Source of the DNA: Cronobacter dublinensis subsp. dublinensis LMG 23823
GTDB lineage: Bacteria > Pseudomonadota > Gammaproteobacteria > Enterobacterales > Enterobacteriaceae
NCBI RefSeq assembly: GCF_001277235.1
Contig: NZ_CP012266.1
Location: 2,046,001 to 2,110,000, forward strand
Direction: 5' to 3'
DNA: 64,000 nt
Part shown: in pieces, positions 25,683 to 34,243 of the stretch
Position numbering within the stretch: the stretch's first letter is position 1
Layout: each line of letters starts with the position of its first letter
Program-made: the position numbers and the translations under genes
Notes under the pieces: model-generated
The model's database searches: none
Told to the model about the DNA's origin: nothing
The model's input: only the letters and a program-made list of their open reading frames with translations

Positions 25683-27086
25683 TTAACGAAGGGCGGAATC
25701 GCTGGCATATTTCCCGACGCTCAGGTCATCCTGAATTTTCTGCATCGTCTTTTTATCCAGCTTGTAGAACAGGAATATGGTGGAGGTCAGCACGCCGCCG
25801 ATGGCCGGAATAAAAGTAATCAGCATCATAATGGCCTGCTGGGTGGCGGGCGTCTGGACGGCGGCTTCCGGCACATAATGGGTGGCGGAGAGCACCAGCG
25901 CGGTGATGGCGCCGCCAATAGCGAGACTCACTTTTAACGCGAACAGGTTGCCGGAGGCGTAAATACCGGACATGCGTTTTTTCAGTTTCCACTCGCCATA
26001 ATCGTCGGCATCCGCGATAAACGACCAGAATACCGGGACGGTGATGGCCCCAATCCAGGCGCGTAGCGTGTTGAGAATAAAGATCAGCATCACATTTTGC
26101 GGGTCAACAAAATAAATGACGACCGAAATGCCCGCCGTAATAAAGCCCACCGAGATATACAGTTTCACTTTGCAAATATAACGGGTGACGAAACTGGTCG
26201 CGAGATTGCCCAGCACGCAGGCCACCACGCCAATACTGATAAACAGCGTGGTCATGGTGTTATCCAGATGCATTAAATATTTGGTGAAATAGATAGTAGC
26301 GCCGCCGCAGACAAAGGCGGGAATACAGCCGATAAACATTCCGGCGACGACCATTAACCACTGGTCATTTTTGAACGCCGAGCGGAAATTACGCACGATA
26401 TTTTCCTGCTTTTCACGCTGCGGCATAATGCGCTCGCGGGTATTAAAAAAGCAGAGTAAAAACAGACACAGGCCAATCACCGAGAACATGGCGTTGGTAA
26501 TAAAAAAGCCTTTCTGCTGGTTGCCGCCGCCGAGATAATCCACCAGCGGCAGCAGGGTCAGCGAGCAGAGCAGCACGGCGCTGTTAGCCATCGTGAAGCG
26601 GTAGGACTGGCAGGCCACGCGGTCAACAGGGTTGGCAGTAATGACGCTGCCGAGCGAGCAGTAAGGAATATTCACCGTGCTGTAGAGGACCGAGAGCAAT
26701 AAATAGGTGACGAAGGCGTAGATTTCTTTCGCGCCGCCGGTTAAATCGGGCGTATAAAACGCGAAGATACAGATGGCGCAAAAGGGCACGCAGCCGTAGA
26801 GGATCCACGGACGAAAACGACCGTGGCGGGTCGGATAACGGTCGGCGAGCGCGCCGATCACCGGATCGATAAAAGCGTCGAGCAGACGTACCACTAAAAA
26901 CATCGTCGCGATAAGCGCCGCGTTTAATCCAAAGATATCGGTATAGAACCAGGTTAAAAACATGGTCACCGGTCCCCAGCTCATATTGCAGGCCGCATCA
27001 CCAAATCCGAAACCTAATTTCTCCCTGACCGTCAGCCGGTCCTGGGCAGGAGCCACTTTATCCAGCACTGCCGATTGCTGCACCAT
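25683..27086 (-). CDS. GPH-family sugar:cation symporter
   Basis: This 467-aa inner-membrane transporter is of the glycoside-pentoside-hexuronide family (MelB-like), with about 12 hydrophobic helices. Family signatures are GFGFGDAACNMSW near residue 27, then DAFIDPVIGALADRYPTRHG, a GPH loop with the conserved Asp and Arg, and RPWILYGCVPF. GAGG precedes the ATG at 27086. As first gene of an operon with GH51 arabinofuranosidase and a porin, it likely imports arabinosides or short arabinan fragments (inference from context). Confidence 0.92.
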   Translation of the reverse strand: MVQQSAVLDKVAPAQDRLTVREKLGFGFGDAACNMSWGPVTMFLTWFYTDIFGLNAALIATMFLVVRLLDAFIDPVIGALADRYPTRHGRFRPWILYGCVPFCAICIFAFYTPDLTGGAKEIYAFVTYLLLSVLYSTVNIPYCSLGSVITANPVDRVACQSYRFTMANSAVLLCSLTLLPLVDYLGGGNQQKGFFITNAMFSVIGLCLFLLCFFNTRERIMPQREKQENIVRNFRSAFKNDQWLMVVAGMFIGCIPAFVCGGATIYFTKYLMHLDNTMTTLFISIGVVACVLGNLATSFVTRYICKVKLYISVGFITAGISVVIYFVDPQNVMLIFILNTLRAWIGAITVPVFWSFIADADDYGEWKLKKRMSGIYASGNLFALKVSLAIGGAITALVLSATHYVPEAAVQTPATQQAIMMLITFIPAIGGVLTSTIFLFYKLDKKTMQKIQDDLSVGKYASDSALR

Positions 27087-27491
27087 GATAAACCTCGTTG
27101 AATGAATAACCTGAAAGCCAGGGTGAGCATAAGGTAGCGGAGGAATTCACGGTGCGATGTGGTGCGCTTTTTATATTTTATAATTGCCGCATCTCATCCA
27201 TATAAATGACAAAAAAATACATACCGTAATTTCGAATGAAAATGAGCGTGTCGAGGTAATTGGTTTCTTAAAGTGATTATACTTGTAGGAAATAATCGCG
27301 GGTATATTTGAACGTATTATTTACCGCTGCGCTTATAGGCTTAATAATGATGTGACTATATGTGAGGGCCTAATAAAAATATATTTACCGTATTAGGATT
27401 ATCCTTAGGTTTGCAAAGCAATACGTTCAGGCCTGGCAGGGAGGGAATAATAAGTAAAAGCGATGGCCGGGCGGAACCGCCCGGCGCGCGC
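27087..27491. other. 405-bp AT-rich intergenic region upstream of the arabinoside operon
   Basis: No gene is apparent. The region is much more AT-rich than its surroundings and must hold the promoter of the GPH-abfA-porin operon; AT-rich candidate -10 sequences lie around 27170-27185 on the minus strand. I could not recognise a CRP or AraC site with confidence. The emrE terminator is at its right end. Confidence 0.5.
27466..27485 (-). terminator. Hairpin terminator after emrE
   Basis: GCCGGGCGG and CCGCCCGGC form a perfect 9-bp stem with a 2-nt loop. On the minus strand it is followed by CATCGCTTTT. The T-run is slightly displaced, so efficiency is uncertain. Confidence 0.6.
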
Positions 27492-27821
27492 TCAGTGCGC
27501 CACTGCACGGGAGAAGAGGTTAATCACGATAACGCCCGCAATAATCAGCCCCATGCCGAGCATGGCGGGCAGGTCAAGCTTCTGACCAAGGAAGATCCAG
27601 CCCACGATGCCTATCAGTACAATACCCACCCCGGACCAGATGGCGTAGATAATGCCGGTCGGAATGGTGCGCATGGTGACGCTTAAACACCAGAAGGCAA
27701 TGCCGTAACAGACGGCCGTCACCAGCGTCGGGACCAGGCGGCTGAACCCTTCCGACAGTTTCAAAAACGTCGTGCCAATCACTTCACAAACAATCGCTAC
27801 CGATAGCAGCACCCAGGTCAT
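27492..27821 (-). CDS. EmrE-like small multidrug resistance (SMR) efflux protein
   Basis: This is a 109-aa inner-membrane protein with four helices, working as a dimer in proton-coupled export of cationic drugs. The essential membrane Glu is in VCEVIGTTFLKLSEGFSRL, matching Glu14 of EmrE. The second half has YAIWSGVGIVLI and GQKLDLPAMLGMGLI, nearly identical to EmrE. It lies 3 nt after a TetR-type repressor gene on the same strand, which argues for drug-inducible control. It could be an EmrE orthologue or a close paralogue. Confidence 0.9.
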   Translation of the reverse strand: MTWVLLSVAIVCEVIGTTFLKLSEGFSRLVPTLVTAVCYGIAFWCLSVTMRTIPTGIIYAIWSGVGIVLIGIVGWIFLGQKLDLPAMLGMGLIIAGVIVINLFSRAVAH

Positions 27822-27824
27822 ACG

Positions 27825-28394
27825 TTACTCCGTCATGGCTAACAGTGTCTCAATTAACGCCGCCCGATCGTCTGGCGGCATCGTGTGATCGCCGCACAGC
27901 GCGGCAAACCAGAGCCCGTCGGCGGCCATGCGGCAGAGCAGGCGACGCCGGGCGATGTCAGGTGCCGCGCTGTCGTCTTCATCGCGCGGCAAAGTTTCAC
28001 TGATAAATTGTCCCCAGTTTTGTTGCAGCGCCGGGTCGGCGAAGAGCGCGGTCATCAGCGCGCGATGCACTGCCTGTTCACTGTCCGGCATCGCTCTAAC
28101 ACAGGCATGTATATAGGCACGCGTCGCCCGGCCTTTTGGGTTGGGATCCTGCGCCATTAGCGTGTGGATCTCCTCAAGCAGCGCCTGCTGTAACTGCGCT
28201 ACTACGCCGTCTACCAGCGCCTGGCGGGTAGGAAAGTGGTGCTGTAAGCCGCCTTTGCTGACGCCAGCACGACGGATCACTTTCTCCTGCGTCAGGCCTG
28301 TAAGCCCCTGTTCGGCGATGACCTGCGCGGCGCAGTCAAGCAGCGTCTGGCGCACAATTTCCGGTGATTTTGAACGATGATGTGCCTGGCTCAT
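27825..28394 (-). CDS. TetR-family transcriptional repressor
   Basis: This is a 189-aa TetR/AcrR-type regulator. The N-terminal helix-turn-helix is in ITGLTQEKVIRRAGVSKGG-type sequence (LTGLTQEKVIRRAGVSKGGL) followed by QHHFPTRQALVDG, the classical 'YYHF'-like end. ATG 28394 is preferred; an upstream TTG in the same frame lies inside the operator-like palindrome. It is first in a two-gene unit with the SMR efflux gene, so it probably represses its own operon and is released by an exported compound. Confidence 0.9.
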   Translation of the reverse strand: MSQAHHRSKSPEIVRQTLLDCAAQVIAEQGLTGLTQEKVIRRAGVSKGGLQHHFPTRQALVDGVVAQLQQALLEEIHTLMAQDPNPKGRATRAYIHACVRAMPDSEQAVHRALMTALFADPALQQNWGQFISETLPRDEDDSAAPDIARRRLLCRMAADGLWFAALCGDHTMPPDDRAALIETLLAMTE

Positions 28395-28395
28395 G

Positions 28396-28425
28396 TTAAA
28401 CAATCCGTCTGGATGGATTGTTTAA
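28396..28425. promoter_or_regulatory. Perfect 11-bp inverted repeat, candidate operator of the TetR regulator
   Basis: TTAAACAATCC (28396-28406) and GGATTGTTTAA (28415-28425) form a perfect inverted repeat with an 8-bp spacer, immediately upstream of the tetR-emrE start. The AAACAATCC half resembles promoter and operator elements of TetR/QacR-like systems. Autorepression is the natural reading, though binding is inferred. Confidence 0.65.
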
Positions 28426-28489
28426 TGATAAGCGTTTTTGCGGGGGGTAACAACAGGGGGACGAGTGGGAAAGCGTACAGAAAAGAAAA

Positions 28490-28509
28490 GGCCAGCGTCG
28501 CGGCTGGCC
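28490..28509 (-). terminator. Rho-independent terminator after the cio operon
   Basis: GGCCAGC and GCTGGCC form a 7-bp stem with a 6-nt loop. On the minus strand it is followed by TTTTCTTTTCT. It lies just after the 45-aa third gene of the oxidase operon. Confidence 0.85.
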
Positions 28510-28518
28510 CCAGAGAGA

Positions 28519-28656
28519 TTAATGCGTTTTCAGCCCGGCGGCGCTCATCAGCAGGCGCAGCACCATGCTGACCGCACCAAGCGCCAGCACGCTGGCCGAC
28601 CAGATAACCACCAGCCACAGCAGTTTTTTCCAGTATGGCGAATCGTGATGTTCCAT
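28519..28656 (-). CDS. Small single-helix oxidase accessory subunit (DUF2474-like)
   Basis: This 45-aa protein has one hydrophobic helix (about residues 11-35, LLWLVVIWSASVLALGAVSM in its core) and a positively charged N-terminal flank, SPYWKKL. It is translationally coupled to cydB/cioB through a TGATG junction. Small one-helix proteins of the CydX/DUF2474 type stabilise or accompany bd-type oxidases, which fits this position. Identity rests on size, helix and context. Confidence 0.8.
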   Translation of the reverse strand: MEHHDSPYWKKLLWLVVIWSASVLALGAVSMVLRLLMSAAGLKTH

Positions 28657-29666
28657 CAGTGATAACCCTCCCCATGCTGGACTTTGCCGCGAAATACATA
28701 GTAGCTCCAGAAGGTGTACACCAGGATTATCGGGATAATCAGCAGCGCGCCCACCAGCATAAAGCCCTGGCTTGCGGGCGGCGCAGCGGCCTCCCAGAGC
28801 GTGATATCCGGCGGAATAATATGCGGCCAGATGCTGATGCCAAGCCCGCTGAAGCCTAAGAAAATCAGCCCCAGCGTCAGGACGAACGGCAGCGTATGGC
28901 TCGCCGGGTTCGCCAGCTGACGCCAGAGCCACAGGCTGAAGAGCGCCACCAGCACCGGTACCGGCAGCAGGAACCAGAGGTTCGGCAGGGTAAACCAGCG
29001 ATCGGCAATGGCCTGATGCGCAAGCGGCGTCCAGGCGCTGATAATGGCAATCACGACCAGCAGCGCCAGCAGCAGCGAGCGCGCCAGGCGACGCATATTC
29101 TGGTGCAGCTGGTTTTCGCTTTTCATGACTATCCAGCTCGCACCAAGCAGCGCATAAGCGACCACCAGCCCCACGCCGCAGAAGAGGTTAAAGGGCGTCA
29201 GCCAGTCCAGCGCCGAGCCGCTGAAAGTGCGGCCCGTGACCTTAAAGCCATTGAGCACCGCCCCTACCACGATGCCCTGGCAGAAGGTGGCGAGTATTGA
29301 CCCGCTCAGAAACGCTTTATCCCAGAACGGACGGTGCGCTGGCGTCGCCTTGAAGCGGAACTCGAACGCCACGCCACGGAAAATCAGCCCGATCAGCATT
29401 AACGTCAGCGGAATGGTCAGCGCGTCGATGATCACGGCGTAGGCCAGCGGGAACGCGCCGAACAGCCCGGCGCCGCCCAGCACCAGCCACGTCTCGTTGC
29501 CGTCCCACACCGGCGCCACGCTGTTGACCATCACGTCGCGGTCGTGGCCGTCACGCACGAACGGAAACAGAATGCCGATGCCGAGATCAAAGCCATCCAT
29601 CACGATATACATCAGCGTGGCGAAGACGATTATCACAAACCAGATGATGGAAAGATCGATACCCAT
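28656..29666 (-). CDS. cioB: Cytochrome bd-type ubiquinol oxidase subunit II (CioB/CydB)
   Basis: This is the 336-aa second subunit of a bd-type quinol oxidase, an integral inner-membrane protein with about eight helices. Family features are the start LSIIWFVIIVFATLMYIVMD, then GFDLGIGILFPF, and NSVAPVWDGNETWLVLGGAGLFGAFP. It is the partner of the subunit I gene, with a 1-nt TAATG overlap, and is followed by the small-subunit gene. E. coli-like CydB is longer and its neighbours differ; this set looks like the cyanide-insensitive (CioAB) branch. Confidence 0.93.
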   Translation of the reverse strand: MGIDLSIIWFVIIVFATLMYIVMDGFDLGIGILFPFVRDGHDRDVMVNSVAPVWDGNETWLVLGGAGLFGAFPLAYAVIIDALTIPLTLMLIGLIFRGVAFEFRFKATPAHRPFWDKAFLSGSILATFCQGIVVGAVLNGFKVTGRTFSGSALDWLTPFNLFCGVGLVVAYALLGASWIVMKSENQLHQNMRRLARSLLLALLVVIAIISAWTPLAHQAIADRWFTLPNLWFLLPVPVLVALFSLWLWRQLANPASHTLPFVLTLGLIFLGFSGLGISIWPHIIPPDITLWEAAAPPASQGFMLVGALLIIPIILVYTFWSYYVFRGKVQHGEGYH

Positions 29667-31075
29667 TACGCTTTCTCCTCTGCGCTTTCCAGAGATTCGC
29701 CTGCCGCCGAGAGCGGACGCGCTGGCCTGCCGTCGGTGCTGGAAGGAATATCATCCAGCGGCTGCGGCCCTTTTTTAATCAGTCGCACCATATAGCTGTA
29801 GCCGACGCCGAACACCGAGGTATACACCACGATAAAGGCGATAAGGCTCAGGCTCATCTGCAAATCGCCGTGACCGGAGACCGCGTCCCGCGTGCGTTGC
29901 AGGCCATACACCACCCACGGCTGGCGGCCCACTTCGGTCGTTACCCAACCCGCGAGAATGGCAATCAGCCCGGCCGGGCCCATCCAGAGCGCGAAGTGGT
30001 GGAACGGACGCGAGGTATAGAGCCGGTTTTTATAGCGCAGCCAGACGCTCACCACGCCCAGCAGGATCATTAAGAGCCCCATCGCCACCATAATGCGGAA
30101 TGACCAGAAGACGATGGTGGAGTTTGGCCGTTCATCTTTCGGAAACTCTTTCAGCGCGGGCACCTGTTTATCGAGGCTGTGCGTCAGAATGATGCTGCCG
30201 AGTTTAGGCACTTCCAGCGCGTATTTGGTGCGCTCTTCGTCCATATCCGGGATGCCGAACAGCGTCAGCGGCGTCGCCTCGCCCGGCGGGTTTTCCCAGT
30301 GGCCTTCAATGGCGGCAATCTTGGCAGGCTGATGCTTAAGTGTGTTAAGCCCGTGCATATCGCCAATCATTGCCTGGATCGGGGCGACAATCAGCGCCAT
30401 CCACAGCGCCATTGAGAACATTTTGCGAATAGCGGGCGTGTCGTTGCCGCGCAGCAGATGCCAGGCGGCGGAGGCGCCGACAAAAAACGCGCTGCTTAAG
30501 AACGCCGCGACCGACATATGCAGCAGGCGATACGGGAACGACGGGTTGAAAATCACCGCCACCCAGTCCACCGGCACCACCTGGCCGTTGTGGATCTCAA
30601 AGCCCTGCGGCGTATGCATCCAGCTGTTGGAGGCGAGGATCCAGAACGTCGAAATCAGCGTGCCGAGCGCCACCATGCAGGTGGAGAAAAAGTGCAGGCC
30701 GGGGCCAACTTTGTTCCAGCCAAACAGCATCACGCCGAGGAAACCGGCTTCGAGGAAGAAGGCGGTCAGCACTTCATAGGTGAGCAGCGGGCCGGTAATG
30801 CTGCCGGCGAACTGCGAAAAACCGCTCCAGTTGGTGCCGAACTGATACGCCATCACCAGGCCGGACACCACGCCCATGCCGAAGTTAACGGCGAAAATTT
30901 TCGACCAGAAATGGTACAGCGAGCGCCAGACCGGATTTTTCGTTTTTACCCAAAGCCCTTCCAGCACCGCGAGATAACTGGCGAGACCGATAGTGATAGC
31001 GGGGAAAATAATGTGGAAAGAGACAGTAAAAGCGAACTGAATCCTTGCCAGATGAAACGCATCTAAACCAAACAT
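29666..31075 (-). CDS. cioA: Cytochrome bd-type ubiquinol oxidase subunit I (CioA type)
   Basis: This is the 469-aa heme-bearing subunit I of a bd-type oxidase. The N-terminus FGLDAFHLARIQFAFTVSFH carries the conserved His, and further helices contain GMGVVSGLVMAYQFGTNW and RLLHMSVAAFLSS. The periplasmic Q-loop region is short compared with E. coli CydA, as in CioA/AppC-like enzymes. The start at 31075 matches the family; an upstream in-frame start adds 11 unrelated residues. The enzyme reduces O2 with quinol at the inner membrane and may confer cyanide or NO/sulfide tolerance (family inference). Confidence 0.93.
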   Translation of the reverse strand: MFGLDAFHLARIQFAFTVSFHIIFPAITIGLASYLAVLEGLWVKTKNPVWRSLYHFWSKIFAVNFGMGVVSGLVMAYQFGTNWSGFSQFAGSITGPLLTYEVLTAFFLEAGFLGVMLFGWNKVGPGLHFFSTCMVALGTLISTFWILASNSWMHTPQGFEIHNGQVVPVDWVAVIFNPSFPYRLLHMSVAAFLSSAFFVGASAAWHLLRGNDTPAIRKMFSMALWMALIVAPIQAMIGDMHGLNTLKHQPAKIAAIEGHWENPPGEATPLTLFGIPDMDEERTKYALEVPKLGSIILTHSLDKQVPALKEFPKDERPNSTIVFWSFRIMVAMGLLMILLGVVSVWLRYKNRLYTSRPFHHFALWMGPAGLIAILAGWVTTEVGRQPWVVYGLQRTRDAVSGHGDLQMSLSLIAFIVVYTSVFGVGYSYMVRLIKKGPQPLDDIPSSTDGRPARPLSAAGESLESAEEKA

Positions 31076-31095
31076 GCAAACCTCATGACATAAAG

Positions 31096-31108
31096 TTGTC
31101 CGCGACAA
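31096..31108. promoter_or_regulatory. Short palindrome upstream of cioA
   Basis: TTGTC (31096-31100) and GACAA (31104-31108) form a 5-bp inverted repeat with a 3-bp spacer, 20 bp upstream of the cioA start and within the divergent ydcR/cioA region. It could be a regulator half-site pair; the regulator is unknown. Confidence 0.3.
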
Positions 31109-31272
31109 TGGTAATCAGGGGCAGCACGAACGTGCAGAAACAGAAAGACGTTATTTGACTATAACAGTTAAATAAAAAGTTGCGATTTTGCTTGCCTGAT
31201 CTAACCAGACGGCACGATGATAATCGTTTTACGTTAACCCCTTGTGAAAGCGGCCGGATGCCGCGAGGTGCG

Positions 31273-32715
31273 ATGAAAAAATATGAGCGGCTGGCCCAGC
31301 AGATAACCGACCAGATTGCGCTTGGGGTCTGGCACCCCGGCGACCGGCTGCCCTCCCTGCGCGAGCAGGTGGTGAACAGCGGCATGAGCTTTATGACTGT
31401 CAGCCACGCCTACCAGACGCTGGAAAGCCAGGGCGTCATCGTGGCGCGCCCGCAGTCGGGTTATTACGTCGCGCCGAAACCCTCCGCCCGCGCGCCGCAG
31501 GCGCTTGAACAGGTGACGCGCGACGAGCAGGTCGACATCAACACCTATATTTTCGACGTGCTCCAGGCGAGCACCGATGCCGCCGTGGTGCCGTTCGGCT
31601 CCGCGTTCCCCGATCCGCGCCTCTTTCCGCTGGCGCAGCTCAACCGGTCGCTGTCGAGCGTCAGCCGATCGGCGAACGCCATGAGCGTTATTGAGAACCT
31701 GCCGCCGGGCAACGAGGCGCTGCGCCACGCCATCGCGCGCCGCTACGCGATGCAGGGCATGAATGTTTCGCCGGATGAAATTGTCATCACCGCAGGCGCG
31801 CTTGAGGCCCTGAACCTCAGCCTGCAGGCCGTGACCGAGCCCGGCGACTGGGTGATTATCGAAAACCCCTGTTTTTACGGCGCGTTACAGGCGCTGGAGC
31901 GCCTGCGGCTTAAGGCGTTGTCGGTCGCCACCGACGCGCAGCAGGGGATCGATCTCGACGCGCTGGAGAAGGCACTCCAGGACTACCCGGTCAAAGCCTG
32001 CTGGCTGATGAGCAACGCCCAGAACCCGCTCGGCTTTACCCTGAGCGCGGAGAAAAAGCAGCAGCTGATGGCGCTGCTGGCGCGCCATCAGGTCGTGCTT
32101 ATCGAAGATGACGTCTACAGCGAACTCTATTACGGGCGCGAAAAGCCGCTGCCGGTTAAAGCCTGGGACAATCAGGGGCTGACGCTCCATTGCTCGTCAT
32201 TTTCTAAATGTCTGGTGGCCGGCTTTCGCATCGGCTGGGTGGCGGCGGGGCGACATGCGCGGCGCATTCAGCAGCTGCAACTGATGAGCACGCTCTCGAC
32301 CAGTTCGCCAATGCAGATGGCGCTGGTGGATTACCTCGCCACCCGGCGCTACGACACGCACCTGCGGCGGCTGCGCCGCCTTCTCGCCGAGCGCAAACAG
32401 GCCGCGTGGCAGTCGCTGCGCCGGCATTTCCCGGCCGCGGTGAAAATCCATCGCAGCGAGAGCGGTTATTTTCTCTGGGTCGAACTGCCCGCGCCGCTCG
32501 ACGCAGGAAAGCTGCACGAGCGCGCGCTGGCGCACCAGATAAGCATCGCGCCGGGAAGAATGTTCACCACCGGTAATCTCTGGCATAACTATTTTCGCTT
32601 CAACGCCTCCTGGGCGTGGGACGAGCGCGAAGAGCAGGCGGTGAAAACTTTAGGCGCGCTTATCCGCGAGGCGCTGAAAAACGCGCCGCGCGCTATCGGA
32701 TCCCTCGCGGAATAA
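31273..32715 (+). CDS. ydcR: YdcR, MocR-type GntR/aminotransferase regulator
   Basis: This is a 480-aa MocR-family regulator with an N-terminal GntR winged helix (about 1-70: PGDRLPSLREQVVNSGMSFM, then TVSHAYQTLESQG) and a C-terminal class-I aminotransferase-like PLP domain (about 95-470). The PLP-lysine region is in HCSSFSKCLVAGFRIGW. It closely resembles E. coli YdcR. I chose ATG 31273, preceded by GAGGTGC; ATG 31258 is possible. It sits upstream of ydcSTUV-patD as in E. coli, so it may regulate the polyamine operon in response to PLP or an amine (inference). Confidence 0.93.
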   Translation: MKKYERLAQQITDQIALGVWHPGDRLPSLREQVVNSGMSFMTVSHAYQTLESQGVIVARPQSGYYVAPKPSARAPQALEQVTRDEQVDINTYIFDVLQASTDAAVVPFGSAFPDPRLFPLAQLNRSLSSVSRSANAMSVIENLPPGNEALRHAIARRYAMQGMNVSPDEIVITAGALEALNLSLQAVTEPGDWVIIENPCFYGALQALERLRLKALSVATDAQQGIDLDALEKALQDYPVKACWLMSNAQNPLGFTLSAEKKQQLMALLARHQVVLIEDDVYSELYYGREKPLPVKAWDNQGLTLHCSSFSKCLVAGFRIGWVAAGRHARRIQQLQLMSTLSTSSPMQMALVDYLATRRYDTHLRRLRRLLAERKQAAWQSLRRHFPAAVKIHRSESGYFLWVELPAPLDAGKLHERALAHQISIAPGRMFTTGNLWHNYFRFNASWAWDEREEQAVKTLGALIREALKNAPRAIGSLAE

Positions 32716-32774
32716 TCCGCGCGTTTATTGTCTTTTATATTCTCAAATAAAGAACAGGTTATTGCCGAAATAAA

Positions 32775-32810
32775 AATCCCTGCGCCAGTAAGGCTTATTG
32801 CGCAGGGATT
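32775..32810 (+). terminator. Hairpin terminator after ydcR
   Basis: AATCCCTGCGC and GCGCAGGGATT form a perfect 11-bp stem with a 14-nt loop, followed by ATTTCTGTT. It lies 60 nt after the ydcR stop. Confidence 0.7.
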
Positions 32811-32891
32811 ATTTCTGTTAATAGTGCTTTGGCCGACGCATACGAAATCATAATAGTTAACGGAAAACGCTTCACAACGCTAAGCGTCTGT

Positions 32892-32898
32892 CTACACT
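32892..32898 (+). promoter_or_regulatory. Candidate sigma-S -10 element of ydcSTUV-patD
   Basis: CTACACT within GTCTACACTGTG resembles the sigma-S -10 consensus (KCTAYRCTTAA). The spacing to ydcS leaves a leader of about 180 nt. Supported only by sequence resemblance and the known sigma-S control in E. coli. Confidence 0.3.
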
Positions 32899-33084
32899 GT
32901 GAAAAAACGCAGCTGCTTTTATGCAACTTCAGCACCGAAACAATAAAGAGTGCGCGGTTTGTCACAACCTGAATAAATTCCGCAAGCGTGCGCAGGCGCG
33001 TTTATCCGCGCCTGTATATGGTTATTTTGGGAGATATTTTTACGGCACGGCGGCCGACTAATAATTCAGACAGGAGTAACGACC

Positions 33085-34230
33085 ATGACCCATTCTTTCG
33101 CGCTTAGCGCGGCCGCCGCGCTGTGCCTGACGACCTGTATCGCCAGCGCCGCCGAGCCGCTTTCTCAACTCGGCCAGGGTGAAGGCCGCCTCGATATCAT
33201 TGCCTGGCCTGGCTACATCGAACGCGGCCAGACGGATAAAGCCTACGACTGGGTAACCGAGTTCGAAAAATCCTCCGGCTGCGCGGTGAACGTCAAAACC
33301 GCAGCGACGTCGGATGAAATGGTCAGCCTGATGGCCAAAGGCGGCTATGATCTGGTTACCGCCTCGGGCGACGCCTCGCTGCGTCTCATCATGGGCAAAC
33401 GCGTCCAGCCGATTAACACTGCGCTTATCCCCAACTGGAAAAACGTCGATCCGCGCCTGGTAAAAGGCGAATGGTTCAACCTCAACGGCAAGGTCTACGG
33501 CACGCCGTACCAGTGGGGACCGAACCTGCTGATGTATAACACCAAAGCCTTCCCGACGCCGCCGGACAGCTGGGCCGTGCTGTTTGTCAAACAGGCGCTG
33601 GCGGATGGCAAATCCAACCAGGGCCGCGTGCAGGCCTATGACGGGCCGATTTATATCGCTGACGCCGCGCTCTACGTCAAAGCAACCCAGCCGGAACTCG
33701 GCATCACCGACCCTTACCAGCTTACTGAGGCGCAATACGGCGCGGTACTGAAAGCGCTGCGCGATCAGCATCAGCTGATCCACCGCTACTGGCATGACAC
33801 CACCGTGCAGATGAGCGATTTTAAAAACGAGGGCGTGGTGGCCGCCAGCGCCTGGCCGTATCAGGCGAATGCGCTGAAAAACGAAGGCCAGCCCATCGCT
33901 ACCGTCTTTCCGAAAGAGGGCGTGACCGGCTGGGCGGACACCACCATGCTGCACGCTGACGCGAAACACCCCAACTGTGCCTACAAATGGATGGACTGGT
34001 CGCTGACGCCGAAAGTGCAGGGCGATGTCGCCGCCTGGTTCGGCTCGCTCCCGGCGGTGCCGGAAGGCTGTAAGGCCAGCACGCTGCTCGGGGAGAAGGG
34101 CTGCGAAACCAACGGCTTTACCTTCTTCGACAAAATCGCCTTCTGGAAAACGCCGGTCGCGCAGGGCGGGAAATACGTACCGTACAGCCGCTGGACGCAG
34201 GATTACATCGCTATTATGGGCGGTCGCTAA
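33085..34230 (+). CDS. ydcS: YdcS, polyamine-type ABC transporter substrate-binding protein
   Basis: This 381-aa periplasmic binding protein has the same length as E. coli YdcS. The signal peptide MTHSFALSAAAALCLTTCIA is cleaved near ASA. The mature part starts LDIIAWPGYIERG and is of the PotD/PotF family, with the binding-cleft motif KSSGCAVNVKTAATSDEMVS. E. coli YdcS binds putrescine-like substrates in the YdcSTUV system and has also been reported as a poly-hydroxybutyrate synthase. It is the first gene of the ydcSTUV-patD operon. Confidence 0.95.
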   Translation: MTHSFALSAAAALCLTTCIASAAEPLSQLGQGEGRLDIIAWPGYIERGQTDKAYDWVTEFEKSSGCAVNVKTAATSDEMVSLMAKGGYDLVTASGDASLRLIMGKRVQPINTALIPNWKNVDPRLVKGEWFNLNGKVYGTPYQWGPNLLMYNTKAFPTPPDSWAVLFVKQALADGKSNQGRVQAYDGPIYIADAALYVKATQPELGITDPYQLTEAQYGAVLKALRDQHQLIHRYWHDTTVQMSDFKNEGVVAASAWPYQANALKNEGQPIATVFPKEGVTGWADTTMLHADAKHPNCAYKWMDWSLTPKVQGDVAAWFGSLPAVPEGCKASTLLGEKGCETNGFTFFDKIAFWKTPVAQGGKYVPYSRWTQDYIAIMGGR

Positions 34231-34243
34231 GCGCGGGGGACGT

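Larger units (their letters stand above)
32716..33084. other. 369-bp intergenic region, ydcR/ydcS
   Basis: The region holds the ydcR terminator at 32775-32810 and the promoter region of ydcSTUV-patD. CTACACT at 32892-32898 fits a sigma-S-type extended -10, in keeping with the sigma-S dependence known for E. coli ydcS. No gene is seen. Confidence 0.5.
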
